DNA from: Pandoraea vervacti
GTDB taxonomy: Bacteria > Pseudomonadota > Gammaproteobacteria > Burkholderiales > Burkholderiaceae
Direction: 5' to 3'
Assembly: GCF_000934605.2 (NCBI RefSeq)
Contig: NZ_CP010897.2
Location: 1,240,001-1,304,000 of the forward strand
Length of the DNA: 64,000 nucleotides
The stretch's first letter is position 1; each line of letters begins with the position of its first letter. Both the position numbers and the translations under genes were made by a program. Of the stretch, positions 60,999 to 64,000 are shown piece after piece. The notes under the pieces are model-generated. The model ran no database searches. It worked only from the letters and a program-made list of their open reading frames with translations, and was not told where the DNA came from.

Positions 60999-62108
60999 AT
61001 GAAGCGGTTTCCGATGGGGCGGATCCCGGGCATGACGGCGCTGGCCGCAGCCATGCTGCTGGGCGCGGGCGTGCCGGTCGCTGCGCACGCGCAGAGCAAC
61101 GTGACGCTGTACGGCAGCATGGATGCCGGCGTGGCATTCGTGAACAATCAGGGCGGCAGCGCGAACTGGCTCGCGCAGCAAGGTGGCTCGCAGCCGGATC
61201 GCTGGGGCTTGCGCGGCGTGGAAGATCTGGGCGGCGGCAATCGCGCGATCTTCCTGCTGGAGAACGGCTTCTCGACGCTCACGGGGAACACGCTCAAGGC
61301 GGGCGCGATGTTCAATCGCCAGTCGTGGGTCGGTTTGCAGTCGGACAAGATGGGCACCGTCACCATCGGTCACATGACCAGCTTCAACTTCGACTGGCTG
61401 GGCCCATTCAGCACCGCCTACCTGGGCATGAACTGGTACATGTTCCACCCGGGTAACCTCGACGAACTGGCCAACACTTCCGTCGTGCAGACCGATAACT
61501 CGGTGCGCTACGTCACGCCGGACTTCAAGGGCTTCAAGGCCGGCGCGATGATCTCGTTCGGCAACAACGCCAACTTCGCCAACGGGCGCAAGTGGAGCGT
61601 GGCGGCGAACTACACGAACGGCGGCTTCAAGGCGTCGGCGGTGTACTCGAACGAGAACAACCGCACGCCGAACGTTGCGGTGCTCGGCGGCGCCACGTTC
61701 CAGGGGCAGCCCGTCGCCACGTACGCCGCGTCGAACGTCGAGAACATGGGCGCCGGCGTGTCGTACGGCGTTGGGCCGTGGCTGCTGCACGCCCTGTACA
61801 CGCGCGTGAAGCTCCAGTCGCCGGGCTACAGCGACACCTATCAGGCATTCGACGCTGGCGCGAACTATGCGACGAGCGTGGCGAACACGATCACCTTCGG
61901 CGCCGCCACGACCAACATGTCCGGCAAGCGCTGGACGCAGGTCAGCCTCGGCGATGTCTACGCGTTCTCCAAGCGCACGCAGGTGTACGTGAGCGGCGCT
62001 TATCAGCACGCGAGCGGCAATGGCGCGGTCACGGCGATCAATACGATCAGCCCGTCGTCGACGTCAAATCAACTGGTGATCATGTCGGGCGTGCATCACT
62101 CGTTCTGA
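60999..62108 (+). CDS. Trimeric outer-membrane porin (Burkholderia OmpC-like)
   Basis: A 369-residue 16-strand porin. The signal peptide (1-32, cleavage after AHAQ region) precedes SNVTLYGSMDAGVAFVNNQG, the standard first strand of betaproteobacterial porins. WGLRGVEDLGGGNRAIFLLE and RQSWVGLQSDKMGTVTIGH follow. The chain ends in Phe (VHHSF), required for outer-membrane assembly. CAGGAG precedes the ATG. With the adjacent importer and hydroxylase it probably admits the same aromatic acid. A strong terminator follows. Confidence 0.93.
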   Translation: MKRFPMGRIPGMTALAAAMLLGAGVPVAAHAQSNVTLYGSMDAGVAFVNNQGGSANWLAQQGGSQPDRWGLRGVEDLGGGNRAIFLLENGFSTLTGNTLKAGAMFNRQSWVGLQSDKMGTVTIGHMTSFNFDWLGPFSTAYLGMNWYMFHPGNLDELANTSVVQTDNSVRYVTPDFKGFKAGAMISFGNNANFANGRKWSVAANYTNGGFKASAVYSNENNRTPNVAVLGGATFQGQPVATYAASNVENMGAGVSYGVGPWLLHALYTRVKLQSPGYSDTYQAFDAGANYATSVANTITFGAATTNMSGKRWTQVSLGDVYAFSKRTQVYVSGAYQHASGNGAVTAINTISPSSTSNQLVIMSGVHHSF

Positions 62109-62143
62109 CCCACAACCGTTTCACCCAGTGGTCTCTCTTGACG

Positions 62144-62177
62144 CGCCGGTCGGGCATTCGCCCACCGGCGTTTTTTT
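62144..62177 (+). terminator. Terminator of the porin gene
   Basis: An 11-bp stem (CGCCGGT-GGGC with one bulge, 62144-62155, and 62160-62170) closes an ATTC loop and runs into seven T. Confidence 0.9.
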
Positions 62178-62232
62178 CGTCCTCGCTTTCGTCCTCGCTT
62201 TCGTCCTCGCTTTCGTCCTCGCTTTCGTTCGC
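62175..62232. repeat. 12-base tandem repeat (TTTCGTCCTCGC)
   Basis: Four identical copies and a partial fifth begin inside the T run of the porin terminator. One strand is purely pyrimidine apart from G at the CpG steps. Slippage could vary the copy number. Confidence 0.88.
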
Positions 62233-62328
62233 AGATCCGGCTTCGGACTCGATCTCAAGCCGCGTCGCATACCGCTCAACGCCCGCACAACCCTTTGGAT
62301 ACGGGTTTCCCCTAAGCAAAAAACAATT

Positions 62329-62391
62329 TTGACTCCGCTTTTCACTCCCTATAATTGATCCATAAGTAAATCAACGTTTCACCAATGAAAC
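62329..62391 (+). promoter_or_regulatory. ABC importer promoter with perfect IclR-type operator
   Basis: TATAAT (62350-62355) has TTGACT 15 bases upstream (62329-62334) or TTTTGA at 17. The perfect dyad GTTTCA-CCAA-TGAAAC (62376-62391) begins about 14 bases past the expected transcript start, where a bound repressor would block elongation. Confidence 0.7.
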
Positions 62392-62502
62392 GTAACGCGA
62401 GAAAAGCGCGAAAGAGAAAGACAGGCTGGCAAGCCGTGATCGTGAACAGACGTCGCGGGTTGTCCGAAGCAAGTTGAACATCCAGAAACTCGGTGGTTTC
62501 CC

Positions 62503-63372
<870 letters not shown>

Positions 63373-63417
63373 TCGCCGCTCACGGCTAGTTACGCACAAG
63401 ACACTGGAATCTCCGCT

Positions 63418-64000
63418 ATGAAATCCCTTTCCAAAACGCAACTGACCGTCGGCAGCTTTGCGCTGCTGCTGATCTTCGCGGCCGTATGGCAGTGGGGCCC
63501 GAGCGCGTTCGGCGTGCCCGAGTTCGTGTTGCCGAAGTTGTCGTCGACCGTGGTCGAAGGCGCGCGCATGTTCGAGGTCGAGAATCTCTGGCTGCACATC
63601 GGTGTGACTGCGCTCGAAGTGGTCGCCGGTTTCGTGATCGGCTCGGCGCTCGGCGTGATGATCGGCGTGATCCTCGGCTTGTCGCCGTCGACCGAAGCCA
63701 TGCTCTCGCCGTACATCCTCGCGTTGCAGATTGCGCCGAAGGTCGCCTTCGCGCCGCTGTTCGTGATGTGGATGGGCTACACGATCTATCCGAAGATTCT
63801 CGTCGCGGTGCTGATCGTGTTCTTCCCCGTGATGATCAACGTGCTGGGCGCGGTGCGCTCGGTCGACCCGGACATGGTCAATCTGGTGCGCGCGCTGTGC
63901 GGTCGTCGCTGGCAGATCTTCCGCTTCGTCGAGTTTCCGTCGGCCATGCAGGCGCTGTTCGCCGGCCTGCGCATCGCCTCGACGCTCGCCGTGATCGGTG
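63418..64000 (+). CDS. NitT/TauT-type ABC transporter permease (partial)
   Basis: The first 194 residues of an inner-membrane permease cut by the window edge. Features are a short basic N-terminus, a first membrane helix (about 9-26), GVPEFVLPKLSSTVVEGARM, and the binding-protein-dependent permease core (LHIGVTALEVVAGFVIGSAL). The EAA-like loop is beginning (NLVRALCGRRWQIFRFVEFP). It pairs with the ATPase upstream. A substrate-binding protein is expected beyond the edge, since none is present here. Confidence 0.9.
   Translation, partial: MKSLSKTQLTVGSFALLLIFAAVWQWGPSAFGVPEFVLPKLSSTVVEGARMFEVENLWLHIGVTALEVVAGFVIGSALGVMIGVILGLSPSTEAMLSPYILALQIAPKVAFAPLFVMWMGYTIYPKILVAVLIVFFPVMINVLGAVRSVDPDMVNLVRALCGRRWQIFRFVEFPSAMQALFAGLRIASTLAVIG

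Noticed and set aside
62175..62232. CRISPR array
   Set aside because: The 12-base units are directly joined with no spacers and no cas genes are near.

Overview
The window is GC-rich, densely packed bacterial chromosome with no rRNA, tRNA, CRISPR array, prophage or insertion sequence that I could see. It reads as Burkholderiaceae, most like Pandoraea or a close relative. The reasons are the ribB(A)-ribH-nusB-aminotransferase order, the glucokinase fused to an RpiR/HexR regulator, the DUF4148 secreted protein, the Burkholderia-type trimeric porin, paired DUF1328 peptides, and a branched-chain amino acid (liv) ABC operon. The genus is inferred from gene content, not from a database match.

Layout. 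0.4-5.8 kb is an envelope and stress block: a secreted Cys-repeat protein, an entericidin-like lipoprotein, CsbD, a CHASE3 histidine kinase, two DUF1328 peptides, a ferritin-like protein, a NarL-type response regulator and a stand-alone receiver. 5.9-8.5 kb is metNIQ (methionine uptake). 8.9-16.3 kb holds an EAL-CBS-GGDEF protein, an APC permease, a succinate-semialdehyde-type dehydrogenase and ubiD. 16.4-17.9 kb is a lytic transglycosylase behind a long, highly foldable leader. 18-21.6 kb is aminotransferase, nusB, ribH and ribB with a degenerate GTP cyclohydrolase II half. 21.7-27.6 kb is an ArsR/SRPBCC pair and livKHMGF. 27.9-30.9 kb is a LysR regulator divergent from tautomerase-hydratase-decarboxylase genes for the end of a meta-cleavage pathway. 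31-36.3 kb is ribD, a lemA/TPM operon, hemL and rnk.

36.4-40.8 kb has a PAP2 phosphatase and a magnesium P-type ATPase (mgtA). The mgtA gene is preceded by an attenuator-like leader: a Ser-rich 20-codon peptide rich in rare Ser codons, with its stop codon inside a hairpin, then a 67-codon small ORF, then a GC-rich hairpin. 40.8-43.5 kb has a LecA-like lectin, a helix-turn-helix protein, a DapA-family aldolase and a possible ACT-like protein. 43.6-49.7 kb is an Entner-Doudoroff block: edd divergent from zwf-pgl-glk/hexR, with a perfect HexR-type palindrome over both promoters. 49.8-58.1 kb holds a MarR regulator, dodecin, amn, a YegD chaperone, an MFS pump, a cytochrome P450 and an ArsR-type regulator. 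58.3-64 kb looks like one aromatic-acid unit: an IclR regulator, a NicC-like FAD hydroxylase, a porin and a NitT/TauT-type ABC importer that runs off the right edge. IclR-type dyads stand before the hydroxylase, porin and importer.

The most interesting parts are regulatory: the mgtA leader, the transglycosylase leader, the three-site IclR regulon and the HexR switch. The large opposite-strand ORFs over mgtA, edd and the dehydrogenase are treated as GC-driven shadows.
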